Assembly (NCBI GenBank): GCA_029168955.1
Contig: JAPDOI010000020.1
Location: forward strand, 1,024,501-1,088,500
Length of the DNA stretch: 64,000 bases
Reading direction: 5' to 3'
DNA from: Aplectana chamaeleonis
Taxonomy: Eukaryota; Nematoda; Chromadorea; Rhabditida; Cosmocercidae
A program made the translations under genes and the position numbers. The notes below the pieces were generated by a model. The model worked only from the letters and a program-made list of their open reading frames with translations, had not been told where the DNA came from and did not search any database. Positions 33,703 to 45,795 of the stretch are shown here, piece by piece (the stretch's first letter is position 1; each line of letters starts with the position of its first letter).

Positions 33703-34210
33703 CAGTTTACCGCAATGTTAAAAGAACCTTGGGCGTTGCGGTCACACACTAAAACTACGTTGAAAACATGGCTCTTTGCCAGATTTCATTATTGATCGAC
33801 AGCACAGCTGATTTCCTAGGTGAGTGACGGTTTTTATTCTTTTCACGCTTATTTCTGCTTCATTTTTGTTTCTGACTCTTATAATATTGCGAATACGGGC
33901 TTTTCTTAGTGTGTCAGAAGAATTTGCAGTTTTTTTTTCGAGTTTAAAACAGAATTTCGAAAAAAGGCACTTCCAAGCCTGAACAAACGGCTAATTTTGC
34001 TCACGCACTAAGAATAGATGCTATTCGCAATATTTAAACACCCAGAAATAAAAATAATGCCGAAACAAACAATAAAAGCAGAAAAACTGTCACTCATCCA
34101 GCAAATCAGCTATGCTGTCGATCGGTAATGAAATCTGGCAATGTACCAAGTTTTCACCTTTTCGGTGTAACCGCTACCGCACCATGTAATTTTAACATTG
34201 CGGTAAACTG
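33703..34210. mobile_element. MITE family C, copy 2 (uninterrupted)
   Basis: TA-flanked (33701-33702 and 34211-34212) 508-bp palindromic element starting 'cagtttaccgcaatgttaaa' and ending with the inverse. It supplies the uninterrupted structure used to delimit the insertion in 24228-26526. Confidence 0.75.
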
Positions 34211-34728
34211 TAGAATTCTGCCCCTAAATGACGGTGAGGTGATCAAAAAAAGACCGTGACTTACCGCTTGTGCCATATTCTCCTACACTAAACCATTCGT
34301 AGCCTTCAAAGCGAAGCGAGAGTTCGAAGTCAGGGTTAACCGGCTGATGTATTCTCTCCAGCACAAACGATATGGTGTAAACGTTTGCGGTCATCTACAG
34401 CAGTTGCGAAATCCATTTGATGCAGGTAATGTAGTTCCACCAGTCATTTCATCCTCTGAAGAAATTTTTATTGCGAAAACAAGAAGAAGTTGCTGTGAAA
34501 AAGTAGGCTTCGCGCAGAAAAGGGTAACAAAATCGAAGCGAAGAGCTGGATAGCATTCAACAAACAATGATGCTTGACCGCTAATGCGTTGCCATAGCAA
34601 CAATTCGGGAGTCGATCGCTGACGCTGCGCTGCTAAATTGATAAAGTCCAGATGTTGAGTTAAGAGAGAAAAACTTAAAAAACAGAGAATTTTTTGGTGT
34701 TTTGTGTGAAGAATCACGTGTAACATCG

Positions 34729-34861
34729 GCATGGATCGTGAAGAGACTTCGCGTTCACTGTTGTAGGTTGGCGCAAACACGGTGCACCTATGTTATAGCA
34801 TATGGCACCAAGTTGCGCCAACCTTCAACAGTGAACGCGAAGTCTCTCCACGAGCCATGCC
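34729..34861. mobile_element. MITE family L, copy 1 (133-bp hairpin)
   Basis: Near-perfect hairpin: arms carry 'gagacttcgcgttcactgtt' and 'aggttggcgcaaacacggtg' with inverted partners up to 34861. Two relatives are at 46191-46325 and 48610-48765. Confidence 0.7.
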
Positions 34862-34978
34862 GACGTTAACTCCGCGTGCGATGAGTGGCATGATGTCATC
34901 ATCGGCTGAGTATCTGTTCTGGGCGTAGTCGCTAGAATTGGCTGCGGCCGCGCCAAAACTGCCTTTTAAAAGGGTTTA

Positions 34979-35171
34979 GGGTGATATCGTAGCGGGGGGG
35001 GCAATATGGCACGATGCAGTTGGCCACGCCCATTTTACTGCGCCGCTCTAAATTTGAGCACCTACCCGGGGTTTCCCTCCCCTGCCAAAATCAGGAGAGT
35101 CCTTGCCGCACGGAAAAGTGGGCGTGGCAATGTGCTATACAACAACGCCCCCCACCCGCTAGGATAGCACC
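34979..35171. mobile_element. MITE family K, copy 2 (inverted)
   Basis: Reverse-oriented relative of 33311-33524. Ends 'gatatcgtagcggggggggc' and 'cccgctaggatagcacc'. Confidence 0.6.
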
Positions 35172-36860
35172 TGGTTCAGGTCCGAAAGAGACGTTATTGT
35201 TCGGACTGAGTTTAACCTGTTGATCGGGGGCTCCCCTTCCCTTGGGATTACTCTGCTAGATCAATTTCAGCGTGAAAATTGAAGGACGGCTGCGTAAGGA
35301 TTCTAGAGAGCATCGGGAGGAGCCACTGTTTATTCCTAAACCAAGTTTAATCGAGAAAGGAGTCTGCTGAGAATTGTCGTAATTTTTTGTGGTGTGTTCC
35401 ATATATCAATCATTGGATGATGGATCGCCGCGACGCTGCTTGGCGGGAGAACGAAGGAAGAGTGGCTATTGATTGAATGATTTCGCCTCTCTCTGTGAGA
35501 GACATACGATACTCATGTCGCTTAGTTTTATCACTCATCAATTGTGTTTTTTTAAATTTTGTTGTTCTCAAAGCTGTAGAGTTACCGGGCCACTTTTATC
35601 ATTTTGTAGACATTATAATCAGGTTTCGGGCTGGAAGCAGAGCATGTTTTCCTTTTGGAGGTGTGAGCACCGTTTTCCCTCGCACATGTCGGCTCGAGTT
35701 ATTCTCTAGTTCACACTTGGTCGCTGTTCCACAGGAAGACTCTGCAACTACATAATCGAGGTCTGCCTCTGAAAAGACATGTAACCCCCTTATAGCTCCG
35801 AACTTGACTCTCACGATTCCTTGCTTTGGAAATATCTAGAGGTTGAAGTTAGTTCAAGAAAATCACGAACTTGGATAGCTTGAAAAAAAAATTCTCATCA
35901 AAGATCAGAGTACTGAACACGATCAACTGAGGCGCACGGCGGCTTCATGACTACAGCAGATTTAAGCTTACATCGACACCAGTAGAGGACACATTCAAAA
36001 CGTTTTACGAGAAATGTTTTCTTGATGTCGAAGTTTCTTTTTTCCCGCTAATGCAGGGTTATTTCTTCTAAGATCAAGGGGTGGACCATCTATCCAAAGG
36101 AAAATCTCAGAATCAATGTTCTGCCTGGACCCTGCCTTCGAGGTAGATTTTTCGTTCATCTAATGTACAAAGATAAAAGAAACGTGAAATAGCCTCAAAA
36201 TCCTTCTCGGGAAGACTGGAGAACCTACACAGCGATACAGTGATGGAATCAATGAGGAACTTGGGTCGCGCTAAGACATTAGCCTGCGCAGGCTTCGGTA
36301 CTTGCGGGAAGCTGGAAGGCGCTATGAAATTGCGCCGAATAGAGAGTCAATAGAGAGATCGAAACGTGCTTATCGTCCATTTACTTCTCCCTTTTCTCAA
36401 CAAGATGTTGCCACGATCCTCATCTCGAAATCAGCAACCTAGCTAGAAGTATGTCAGGCAGATTGTTTGATCCTTCCATGGACTCAGGTAAATCGATCGC
36501 TTGATTCTGAAACAGTGGCTGCGCAGCTGTAGAATGTTGACGCGTGTTCGCACTTCCACTGGAATATTCTGACCACCCTGTGAAAGAAATGAGTTGGCAA
36601 GGAAACAATACCGGAAGTAACCTCAGGTGATTCTCAGTTGTTTACCTGGGCTTTACTGCTTAGTATGCAGCCGTCACCTGTCTGGAAATGTCGCCAGTGG
36701 TGTTCCTATTGCAGTTAAAGGCTTCGTTCGCGCTCCAAGCTTCCAACCTTTTTTGCCTTCCTTTTACTTAGCCGAGTCCAGTACGTACCGTTTCGTGCCT
36801 TCTCTCCGCCAACTTGCTGCTCACGTACCTTCTTCGCACAGTAATTGTAAAAAATTATCT
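35172..36860. other. Unassigned interval; one possible terminal exon
   Basis: On the minus strand a good acceptor (CTCATTTCTTTCACAG, about 36573-36588) precedes an open frame to TGA at 36420 ('STAAQPLFQNQAIDLPESME'). The nearest upstream donor (CCAG/GTAAAC, 36648) would join a frame with a stop, so I do not model a gene. Nothing else is recognisable. Confidence 0.3.
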
Positions 36861-36871
36861 CTTCATGCACA

Positions 36872-37345
36872 TTTCGTATTCCAATGCAGCATAAGAAATG
36901 GTTTTTCGATACCACAACAAGAAGTTGAACTCCTTAATACAGTACATGATATAAAAAACAACTCCGGAATGAGTATTCCATTAAAATTCGATAAGAAGAA
37001 TGTCGTGCTGTAAGAATAGCAATTTTTCGAGGGTCTCTGGTGTCAACCTCTATCGGAGGTCCGTAGCAATAACTCCATCGATACTGAATATTCGCCCGCA
37101 TTCTGACGAGGTACTAGCTGGAGCCGGCAGATATCGAGTAAAAGTTGTTTCAGCAAAATATATCTCGTGGTTCGATTTAAAGGACGCAAAGGTTCCATCT
37201 TAAGGACGCGATGGGTCATCATTGGTCATTAGAGCGCGGATTGCTCACTATGGGCTTTGCGTACAAATCGCGGCGTTTGTCATCCATTATGCACTTTTTG
37301 CCAATTTTTGTCGAAAACTAGGGAGGAAAAACAGCAAACGACGAT
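36872..37345 (+). repeat. Direct duplication, unit 1
   Basis: Shares about 430 bp with 37467-37895 in the same orientation. The unit contains two conserved reading segments, around 'EVELLNTVHDIK' (after an AATGCAG acceptor-like site) and around 'AGAGRYRVKVVSAKYISWFD', in different frames. It may be a decayed coding exon pair. Family not recognised. Confidence 0.6.
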
Positions 37346-37466
37346 CGACAAAGTTTGCCCAAAGCGGCCGGCAAACGACAATTGGCAATCGACCAACGGC
37401 AAAATAAAAACCTTGTACAGAAAACGAAACGGTAGCTCAAAAAGTGACTGAAAAAAATTAAAATTG

Positions 37467-37895
37467 TTTCATGCACATTTCGTATTTCAATAACCAGATA
37501 AGAAATGGTTCTTCATTAACACCACAAGAAACTGAACTTCTTCGTACAGTACATGATATAAAAAAACAGCTCCGGAAAGATTCTCTGGAGCCATCCTCTA
37601 CCGGAGGTCCATAGCAGTAACTCCATTGATACTGAATATTGACTCGCATCCTGACGAGCTAGCTGGAGCCGGCAGATATCGAGTAAAAGCTGTTTCTGCA
37701 AGGTATCTCTCTCTCGTGGTTTGATTTAAAGGACGCAAAAGTTACATCCTAAGTACGTGATGGGTCATCATTGGTCATTAGAGCGCGGACTGCTTACTGT
37801 GAGCTTTGCGTACAAATCGCGGGGTTTGTTATCAATTATGCACATTTTGCCGATTTTTCTTGAAAAGTGGAAGGAAAAACAGCAAACGACGATAT
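37467..37895 (+). repeat. Direct duplication, unit 2
   Basis: Second copy of 36872-37345, about 590 bp downstream. It reads 'LTPQETELLRTVHDIKKQLR' and, in another frame, 'AGAGRYRVKAVSARYLS'. Substitutions and small indels separate the units and both lack a continuous frame across the two segments, so a pseudogene or repeat is more likely than a working gene. Confidence 0.6.
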
Positions 37896-38589
37896 TTGTC
37901 CAGATTGGCCAGCAAACGGCAATCGGCAGGCGACTGTTGCCGCACATCCCGTTTTGGAATGCCGCATGCGGCTTTTTGACCTGCAAGGACTGCTTTCTGC
38001 TCAGGATTATCCATGTTACTGACTCATGTATGTTAAGACTGTTTTTTCCAAACAAACTGAGTTTTTATGTAGCCCTTGTCATGCTTAGTGCCACATTTTA
38101 TTGTTATTGACGCATTTTAATGTTACTCCACACATCTGTCTGTCGGTTTACGTATTCACCTCTAGCGTTCATCAATTATTCATTTCTCATCCCTGCATAC
38201 ACACACATACATTCATTGGCCCTGTGGAGTGGGTTAGGTGGGTGATGGAGCGGCAGAAAGCCATACTGGACGAACGGGTGGAATCGACCAATTTGTGTGC
38301 CAGGTGTCATCTCAACTGGCCCCCTCTGGTCATTCATCTCCGAACCCACGTCTTCAACCCCATCTCGTTCCTAGCTGCATTTTCCAATTTCTGGAAATGT
38401 TGACCTGTAATTCACCCCATACCGATGATAGGCTCTAGTGTGGCTCCCAGGAGTTTGAAAACAACACTTGTAGACGATTCACCTGCAGTTGGATCCAGAG
38501 CATCTCCAGGAATTTTATAGCGGAATTTCTTCGATAAAAAAACCCTAACTTCTACTTCTGTCGATTGGCTGCCGGCGAATTGTCCTTAA

Positions 38590-39266
38590 AGGCAGTGGTC
38601 GCGCTCAAATATGCTCGTCTTCTTTTCCTCTCTGAATCCTTTTCTGGGTCTCGAGTAGTAGAACCTATAGGAAAAAATCGCGAAAAAAACGCTGATCTAG
38701 GCCAAATTTGAAGCCTGAACTTCCTTGTCTTTTGATGGTGGACGAGTCCACTCCACATCATCGGCATCGATGATCTCTAGTATCAAGAACATCAGCTGGC
38801 TTGAAATTGAATTTCAATCAATGAAACTTCGTATTTATTTACACATCTAGTCAAAAACATTGACTGAAGTGCTTCCTTCCATTGTTCAACTGTTTTATTG
38901 GGTAAACTTTCAATTATTTCTTCCTCTGAGTGTCAATGATTTTCGACTGCTTGGCACTAGACTGTGATCTTTCTGTGCACGTGTGCACGAACTGGAAGTT
39001 TAGGGTCTTAATAACTCTAAGGCGTCGTTTATACTTCCGCCGCCGAGCGGCGCGGCGAAGTGCAATACCACGATATCGATCGTGCCGCGCCGCATGATCA
39101 ATATTACAGAATTGCACTGTGCCGCGCCGCTCGTCGGCGAGATTATAAACGACCCCTAATTCTAGCCCGTTTTTCACCGCGCTGCCTTCATAGTTTTTGA
39201 GCTGTTTTTCATCTGAGCTGATTTTTGCAGTTTTTTCGATAACGTTTTTCATCGTGACCACTGCCG
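38590..39266 (+). mobile_element. TTAA-superfamily element, family A copy 1
   Basis: 677 bp between TTAA at 38586-38589 and 39267-39270. Ends are inverted AGGCAGTGGTCGCGCT and CGGCAGTGGTCACGAT. The body is colinear with 52051-54197 minus its Tc3-like insertion. Its extra length (677 against about 535 bp) equals the palindromic MITE at 39017-39157, absent from the other copy. It preserves the empty site for the Tc3-like insertion ('gatgatctctagtatcaaga', about 38770). Confidence 0.8.
39017..39157. mobile_element. 141-bp palindromic GC-core MITE, TAA duplication
   Basis: Inverted ends GGCGTCGTTTATACTTCCG and GGGGTCGTTTATAATCTCG, flanked by TAA on both sides and absent at the matching place of 52051-54197. 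GC-rich arms ('gccgagcggcgcggcgaa') flank an ATCGATCGTG centre. A relative is at 49727-49867. Confidence 0.7.
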
Positions 39267-39270
39267 TTAA

Positions 39271-40880
39271 GAGCGGTGTCCACGAAAAAAAAATCGTTCC
39301 CCAGTTCTCACCAGAAATAGAAATTTCGGAACCTGATTGTCTCATTAGTGAAGAAAAAACCACAGAAAAATGAATGGAATGGCCTAAAGGATGGTACCTT
39401 CCTTTGAAGGGAGATTCCGATGTTATACGAGTTGCGTGGGCATGAGCAAGATAGGGACGTGAATTTCAAATGTGATAGCATTTGCTGTTTATTCGTTTGA
39501 TTTAATGCATTATTTTTTATCGCCAATATAATTAGCAGAATTCAAGAAAGGAGTTACTGAAGAGGAGAATAATGTGCAAGAAAAGAAGCAGCGCAGCAAT
39601 AAAAGGAATGTAAGGAAGGGAAAATTCAAATACTTTCAAACGCGCCCCAATGCTCAAATTCATCGGCGCTCGCGCTCAAATGCGAACCCTGAACTGGGCC
39701 AAACTCGTCCATGGAAAACTCGTCCGCGGGTGGAAAGGCTTAGCGTGAGCGGATTTGGGGCCCTAAGGGGCTCTTCTGGGCTGTTTTTTGCTCGTTCAAT
39801 CGAGCTTGTTGCTTCAGAGAGATCCCGACCATCCGGTTTCCAGAGAAAAAAAAACGGAGACGAAATTTATCGTGGACACTGCCTTTACTTATCATAAGTC
39901 TAGTAAGGCATAACTATAGTGACCGGTCACTTTCATATCATTCCTAATCCAGATTCGCCTCTCATACACAAAAAATTCGCTAAAAAATTGTCGCAAAGCC
40001 TGCAAAGCTGCGGCTGTCCACACCAGATTGACCTGAATACCTGCTTACACACATCAACCGAACCCGGGACTCTCACACTCGGCACATCCGGCAATTCCCT
40101 AATTGTCAGCCGATATCGACCCAACCCAACCCAAACATCCACTACCACCCCCGACGAGAGCACACCTGGCTGGCGGCTTCTCACCTCTAATTGCTCCGCC
40201 CTCTTCTATAAATTACCCCGTTCCACTCTCGACTTCCCTATCCTTGTAGTTGTTTACCTTTATGCTTACCTATATGTTTACTTTTGTATATGTCATGAAC
40301 CATGTTTCATAATCAGACGCTACCCCAGTTTTTTTTTGTCCCCAAAGCTAAAAAAATCAGGAAAATTTTTCTCTTCGCTACCACCACGATCGTTGTGAAA
40401 ATAGCAATAATATGACGTTTTTGAAATGATTCTGCCCCAGCAACGATAATATTTATCCTTTCCTGACTCATATTTTTTTTCATATAGTCATTTCCCAAAA
40501 GAAATCATTTCTAAGTCGTGTTGCCAAAAAAGAAATTTCCCATTGCGTTTAGTTTTGTAGTAGGTATCATAATATTCCTGAGCAAATTGCCTTCTTTTGT
40601 TTGCTCGTTTCACACGCTTGAAACTACACCAAACTAAGAATGTGAGAACTCTGGCTGAAATACGAGCATCCGTATCGTTATGCATTTATAATTCTAATTT
40701 TGTCTTAGAAAATCGTAGTAGATATGCACATTCTTGTATATACAATACTTGCGCTAAGTTTTGTAAAAACGGGAAGCATTTGCCAAACTTGGCAAAACAA
40801 CGTCTGATGCTTGTAACTCTTTTGAACGGAATTTTTTTTTTGGGATTCTGAAACGCTATCATATTCACAGCTCAACTCAT
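39271..40880. other. Unassigned interval
   Basis: Open frames at 39574-39897 and 39919-40398 lack splice or family support. One superfamily-like terminus ('atcgtggacactgccttt', about 39868) suggests decayed TTAA elements. No gene supported. Confidence 0.35.
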
Positions 40881-40883
40881 TAT

Positions 40884-41364
40884 AATTTACCGCAATGTTA
40901 AAAGGACACGGTGCGGTTTCGGTCACACACTAAAACTACGGTGGATGACGCCATATTTCATTAACGATCGACAGCACAGCTAATTTTGTGGGTTAGTTTC
41001 GTTTTTTCTTTTTTTTTTGTTTGCCTCGGCATTATTTTTGTTTCTGACTCCTACAATACTACGTATAGGGGCTTTTCTGAGCGTGCGAGAGGAATTTGCC
41101 GTTTTCTTCTCGATTTCGAAACAGAATTTTCAAAAAAGGAACACTTCGATGCCCGAACAAACGGCAAATTCCTCTCTCTCATTAAGAGAAGCCCCTATTC
41201 GTAATATTATAGGAGTCAGAAACAAAATAATGCGGATACAAACAAGAAAAAAACCGTAACTTGCCCAGAAAATCAGCTGTGCTGTCGATCGATAATGTAA
41301 TCTGGCGTCTTCTATCGTAGTTTTAGTGTGTGACCGCAACCGCACCATGTTCTTTTAACACTGC
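40884..41364. mobile_element. MITE family C, copy 3, right end truncated
   Basis: Follows copy 2 from 'tttaccgcaatgttaaaagg' to 'ttcttttaacactgc', then departs at about 41364 where the next palindromic element begins. Confidence 0.7.
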
Positions 41365-41365
41365 C

Positions 41366-41508
41366 TCAGGGGGTTTTTAGAGTTCCACTGCGGCGCGACT
41401 CGATATTATGATTCATATGCGAATCGACGAGCGGCGCGTTATCGATCGATGCCCACAGAAAACATCTCATCGCGCCGCGCTGCGATGGAACTCTAAAATA
41501 GGCCTCAG
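41366..41508. mobile_element. Palindromic GC-core MITE
   Basis: Inverted arms TTTTTAGAGTTCCACTGCGGCGCG (left about 41374) and the complement at about 41470-41500, with an ATCGATCGAT-containing centre. Abuts the truncated MITE C, so it may have removed that element's end. Confidence 0.55.
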
Positions 41509-42281
41509 ATACTCGAGGGGGGGGGGGCAAACCCTACTCCCACCAGGACGCCAGCCTTCCTGCCATGACAAGGCCGGCGTGCCAGTGAAACGAGGCTGGC
41601 GCCCCACCATCTCTTCGCGGCGGGACCGTCCTACCCCGGTTCTCAACAGCGGTGGTTACGCGGGTCATCCCAAAGCCAATATTTAGATATCCTAGGATTT
41701 GCTTCGTTCTCGTCGCTTCCTCGCCAGTCAAGACGATTTCCACCCTAATTAGACTAGTAAAGCACTTGAAAACAATGAAAATTTATTTAAGCTTTAGTAA
41801 CTGTAATAATCTTAATTTCACTATACATGAATGATCAAAGATGTAAATACAAAGTTGTGAGGCTAGTTACACGTTTCCGTTTTGATTTCTTTTGAGGCAG
41901 TTTTTAATGATCCAATTTCGGTTTGCATTAAAAAATCGTCAAAAGCAACAGGAAAAAAATCTGTGAACACCGGCCTGCGTGATAAAGCGATCACACTAGA
42001 ATTGGAACTTTTGAGGTTCAGGTACCGGTACAAAAGATAGCCAACAGGGTAGCAAGTTCACAAAACAGGAAAATAATGTCAAGAACACATCAGCAATATT
42101 TAGCAGAAAATAGAGATAAGGCAAATATTCCGCGTGGCTCCTCGTTCGTGTTGTTCTTCTTGCTCTCTTGAACTTTCGGAAGACTGTAATGTTGATAGTT
42201 TCAAACTTAGCTAACTGCTTAACTGTTTCCAGCACAGGAAAACTCACCCTTTGAGCAGTTCAGCTGAGTACTGCTGTAATC

Positions 42282-42552
42282 ATGTCTCACCCGCAATCGC
42301 ACAAGTCGAAAAAGGATTATATAAGTCCAAACCTTGAACCGAGGCTCCTTAAAAAGATAAAACTTTCGCAGACAAACGAGAAACCAAAAAGGGATCTCAT
42401 AGGTGTGTTCCATATGTACCTCCAATTATTCCCCTCTTTGCCATTCCGGGAAAATAATTCCATCTCCAGAAAGCGCAGTAGTGTCACGAAATCTCCCTAA
42501 ATGGATGGTTAATATGATCGAAAGAAGGGGAAGAAAGCAGACTCAGCAATAG
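42282..42552 (+). CDS. Possible small two-exon gene, 67 residues
   Basis: ATG 42282 opens a basic peptide ('MSHPQSHKSKKDYISPNLEP'). A donor at 42403 (ATAG/GTGTGT) and an acceptor at 42468-42469 (CATCTCCAG) would remove a 67-bp intron and keep frame (phase 1), ending at TAG 42550-42552 with 'WMVNMIERRGRKQTQQ'. Intron size suits a nematode gene. There is no family match and the region is repeat-rich, so this is tentative. Confidence 0.3.
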
Positions 42553-43365
42553 AAGCACCAAACACAAAAGAATCAGAAAGCTGAAATGTGAAGCGGATTA
42601 TGAAAACTTGAAGTGAGATTGCGCGCTCCACTGCGAAAAAACTGCCCCAAGTACAATGCTCGAGTCGCGGCGCTGAGGGCTGGCTCAACGGTGGTCGGAG
42701 CGCCGCCCATCTCAAGTCTCCGGCCACAATTACGGTTCAAGGCTGGCCCCCCTGAGCGGAAATGAACGAGGCTTGCTCCCCTCGAGTGCCTGAGGCGGTG
42801 AACTGTACCTAATGGTGTGCTTTTCCGACCGAAACTCCTTTTTAGCTCTGTTTTTGAAGGAAGTTGTTTTGGCGGTCGTTTTACCTCCTGAAAAGTCGGA
42901 CTTGTTCCGCGAAGACCGCAAAACCTTAGATAAAGGAGTTTGGAAAATCCACCTGCACGAATCTCGAGATTGTTCGACCTGCATCTAATTCAAGAAGTAA
43001 ATATAGATTGCTGTAGTGCCACTTGTACAGTTACTACTCAAAGTTTGGCCGCGCGCGACTTTTTTGACAAACGACCGCAAAAAGAATTTTATTCAAAACA
43101 GGGCGATTATAGGAAATACCGGTCTGAAAAGCACATTATTAGGTAGGAATTTGAGCTGTGAAGATGATAGCGTTTTCAGAATTCGAAAAATTCTTCGTTC
43201 AAAAAAGTTTCAAGCATCGCACGTTCTTTTGCCAAGTTCGGCAGAAAAGTTTTATTTAACAAAACGTTTTTAAAAATTTTTACGCGGGTATTGTATATGC
43301 AGTACTGCTTAGAATGACATCAAATTTGCATTTCTGGGAATAATGTTTTAAAACGTAGAGTCTAC

Positions 43366-43597
43366 CCGAATAAGACTGTAGGCTCCCGCGGTCTGCTTGC
43401 GTGTCGAGCGGTTGCTGTGAAAGCATTTTCCGGTCTTGTGAATAGACTAGCAGGAATACCATACAAATCGTGAATAATTGTTCTAGCCAGCTCTTCGCAG
43501 CCGTGGAAAGGCTCCTCGGGATGATGCCTTCACAATGCCGAGGCGGCCGCTTTACACGCACGCCGGCCGCGTGAGCGAACAGTCTCGTTCAGACGAA
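43366..43597. mobile_element. MITE family B, copy 3
   Basis: Inverted ends: left 'cgaataagactgtaggctcc' then GCGGTCTGCTTGCGTGTCGAG, right the complement with 'ggccgcgtgagcgaacagtc'. About 230 bp, GC-rich arms. Confidence 0.6.
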
Positions 43598-43599
43598 CT

Positions 43600-44460
43600 T
43601 TACATATCTGGGCCTAATCTTAGCAAATCTTAATGATACCCTGATATGTTATAGGGCATCACAAAACATAGCTAACGCTTATTCAAACTTGACTTCTTGA
43701 TGCACAGATCTTTGAACACATGATTTACTATTGATTTTGCTGTAATAACCGAAATCAAAGGCATTATCATAACGATAAAAAACCGTGTTCTAGTTTTCAA
43801 TGTTTTCGCGCACGTAAGTCCACGAAGTAGATGATAATAGCGAAAAGTGCCCAATAACCCTCAATTTCCCGAGGTTAAACTATTTAAAGGCAGTTTTCCA
43901 GATGAAAAGGTTGCCCATTTTTCAGAAGAAAAGTAAGCCTCGGGTCTCTTCAAGAAGTATAAGGATAGAACTGGGACGAAAAACGGCTAGGAAGTATATG
44001 AAAATCCCGTGGATCAGCCGACCTATCGGATCACCCCGCCCACGTTATATAACAGTTGTCCTGCTTTTCTTTCACCACTGGAGCAGTTGCCGAGTTTTCT
44101 AATACTCTTTATCCCAAAAGATTCTAACATCCAACCAAGTGTACTGGCCCATCTTATATTTGAAAGGTTTCCGGTACAAGAGACAGAAAACAAAGTCACT
44201 CATGTACCTAAGAATTTCGAAGCGCGAAACCATTCCCGACGGTATGTTTGACGCTTTGTCCGCAGTTCCTCGGAACACACCAAACACGCGCAAGTAACTA
44301 TTTGGGAGGTTCCTTCGAACAGTTTTTTTCTTTTTTGTAGAAGCTTCTTCCTATTAGCCTCTCCTTCGTGGTCGTAGCTACACGAAAACATCGCACACTT
44401 TATTGTGGTTTTTCATCGGAGACACTGCCGTTGGTGCGCATGTTCGGATTTTGGAATACT
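43600..44460. other. Unassigned interval
   Basis: No gene or terminal repeats recognised. Short frames at 43902-44251 lack support. Confidence 0.35.
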
Positions 44461-44464
44461 TTAA

Positions 44465-45116
44465 AGGCAGCATACACGCTCGCAAGCATAGTCGAGGTAA
44501 CAGCATAGATAAGTCCGCACGGCCCGTACTATGTCGTCAAGTACGTTTGAAGCGCTGAAAACTGTCCAGGATGACAATATTTGACAATGTTTGAGCAATC
44601 CTGTCTCGCACGCCCGTATTTTCACTCCCATTCGAGTACGAGAATGAAAATCGAAACTTGAGAAAACATTTGATAACTTAGAATGATAGCACTATAGAAA
44701 GGGAGTGCAGTAGAGAAAAAACTCGATTTACCTCAATATAACATGTCTGCATACCTATTGACTCTCGTCCACTTTCGAGAATGCCGCTCTACCTTGGCTG
44801 ACCTCTTGAAATGGAGGATTTTATCAGTGCACAAACATGTTATATTGAGGTAAATCGAGTTTTTTCTCTACTGCACTCCCTTTTTATAGTGCTATCATTC
44901 TAAGTTATCACATGTTTTCTCAAGTTTCGATTTTCATTCTCGTACTCGAATGGGAGTGAAAATACGGGCGTGCGAGACAGGATTGCTCAAACATTGTCAA
45001 ATATTGTCATCCTGGACAGTTTTCAGCGCTTCAAACGTACTTGACGACATAGTACGGGCCGTGCGGACCTATCTATGCTGTTACCTCGACTATGCTTGCG
45101 AGCGTGTATGCTGCCT
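44465..45116. mobile_element. Near-perfect TTAA foldback element, arms about 285 bp
   Basis: 652 bp between TTAA at 44461-44464 and 45117-45120. Inverted arms begin 'aggcagcatacacgctcgca' and extend to about 44745 and 44835 with only a few mismatches, leaving a loop of about 88 bp. The ends belong to the AGGCA superfamily seen at 38590, 48102, 52051 and 54326. No coding content. Such high arm identity implies recent origin or arm-to-arm conversion. Confidence 0.85.
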
Positions 45117-45431
45117 TTAAGATAAACAGTCAGAATTCCGTCCGCTGTTTCCTTGGATGGACATCTCCTCCAAGATGTGAGCGGTGTTATCCAATGGCTT
45201 GGCTGATTTGAGCAATTTTCATCCACTTCCTGGCCAATTTCGTTGGTCTTTCCTCATCTTTTTCAGAGCGTTCCAAAACTTACGTCTCTGCAAAAAAAGT
45301 CAAGCTTTTCTTTTGCGAAAACTGCCTTCAAGGTTAGCGTTTTAAATTCAAGCTCAATTTTACATTAGTTATGTTTCATGTTGCTACATAACACATGCAC
45401 TATTAATCTAATATACCTGCTAGTCGATTTA

Positions 45432-45712
45432 CTGTGCTTATCTGGGCCAAATTCTGGTCCGCCATTGCGTCTCGACACGCTTTGCGGCCGCACGCGCTCG
45501 AGTCATTCGAGTTTCTAGCACCGAAGCCGACTCGATGTGGCTTTTTTTTGTACAGTTTTCTCCAATATTATTGAGTTTCCAGTTTCTAAAACCTCCCTAG
45601 AGTCAACAGATGGGCGGGTGCGGCGCTGGAAACTCTCCCTAATCGGAAGCGCGCGGCCGCAAAGCGTGTCGAGACGCAATCGCGGACCGGAATTTGGCCC
45701 AGAGAAGCACAG
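45432..45712. mobile_element. Tc1/mariner-type MITE, family E copy 1
   Basis: TA-flanked (45430-45431 and 45713-45714). Inverted ends CTGTGCTTATCTGGGCCAAA, continuing to 'ctttgcggccgcacgcgctc'. The second copy is at 60156-60434. Confidence 0.75.
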
Positions 45713-45734
45713 TAGAAGTCCGAAGAATGTCTTT

Positions 45735-45795
45735 ACGAGGATCGGTGGACACGCTCGCTGACCGCGGTGGCGGACGGTCTTATTCGGACAGACTT
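45735..45795. repeat. MITE family B terminus only
   Basis: Right-end sequence ('gctgaccgcggtggcggacg', then TCTTATTCGGACAGACTTTATTT) directly beyond MITE E copy 1. No left partner found. Confidence 0.45.

Noticed and set aside
36420..36648. Two-exon gene using donor 36648 and acceptor 36573 on the minus strand
   Set aside because: Joining in the frame of the downstream exon puts a TAA just before the donor.
39919..40398. 159-residue frame with a hydrophobic stretch
   Set aside because: No splice sites, family signature or codon pattern. The hydrophobic part comes from pyrimidine-rich sequence.
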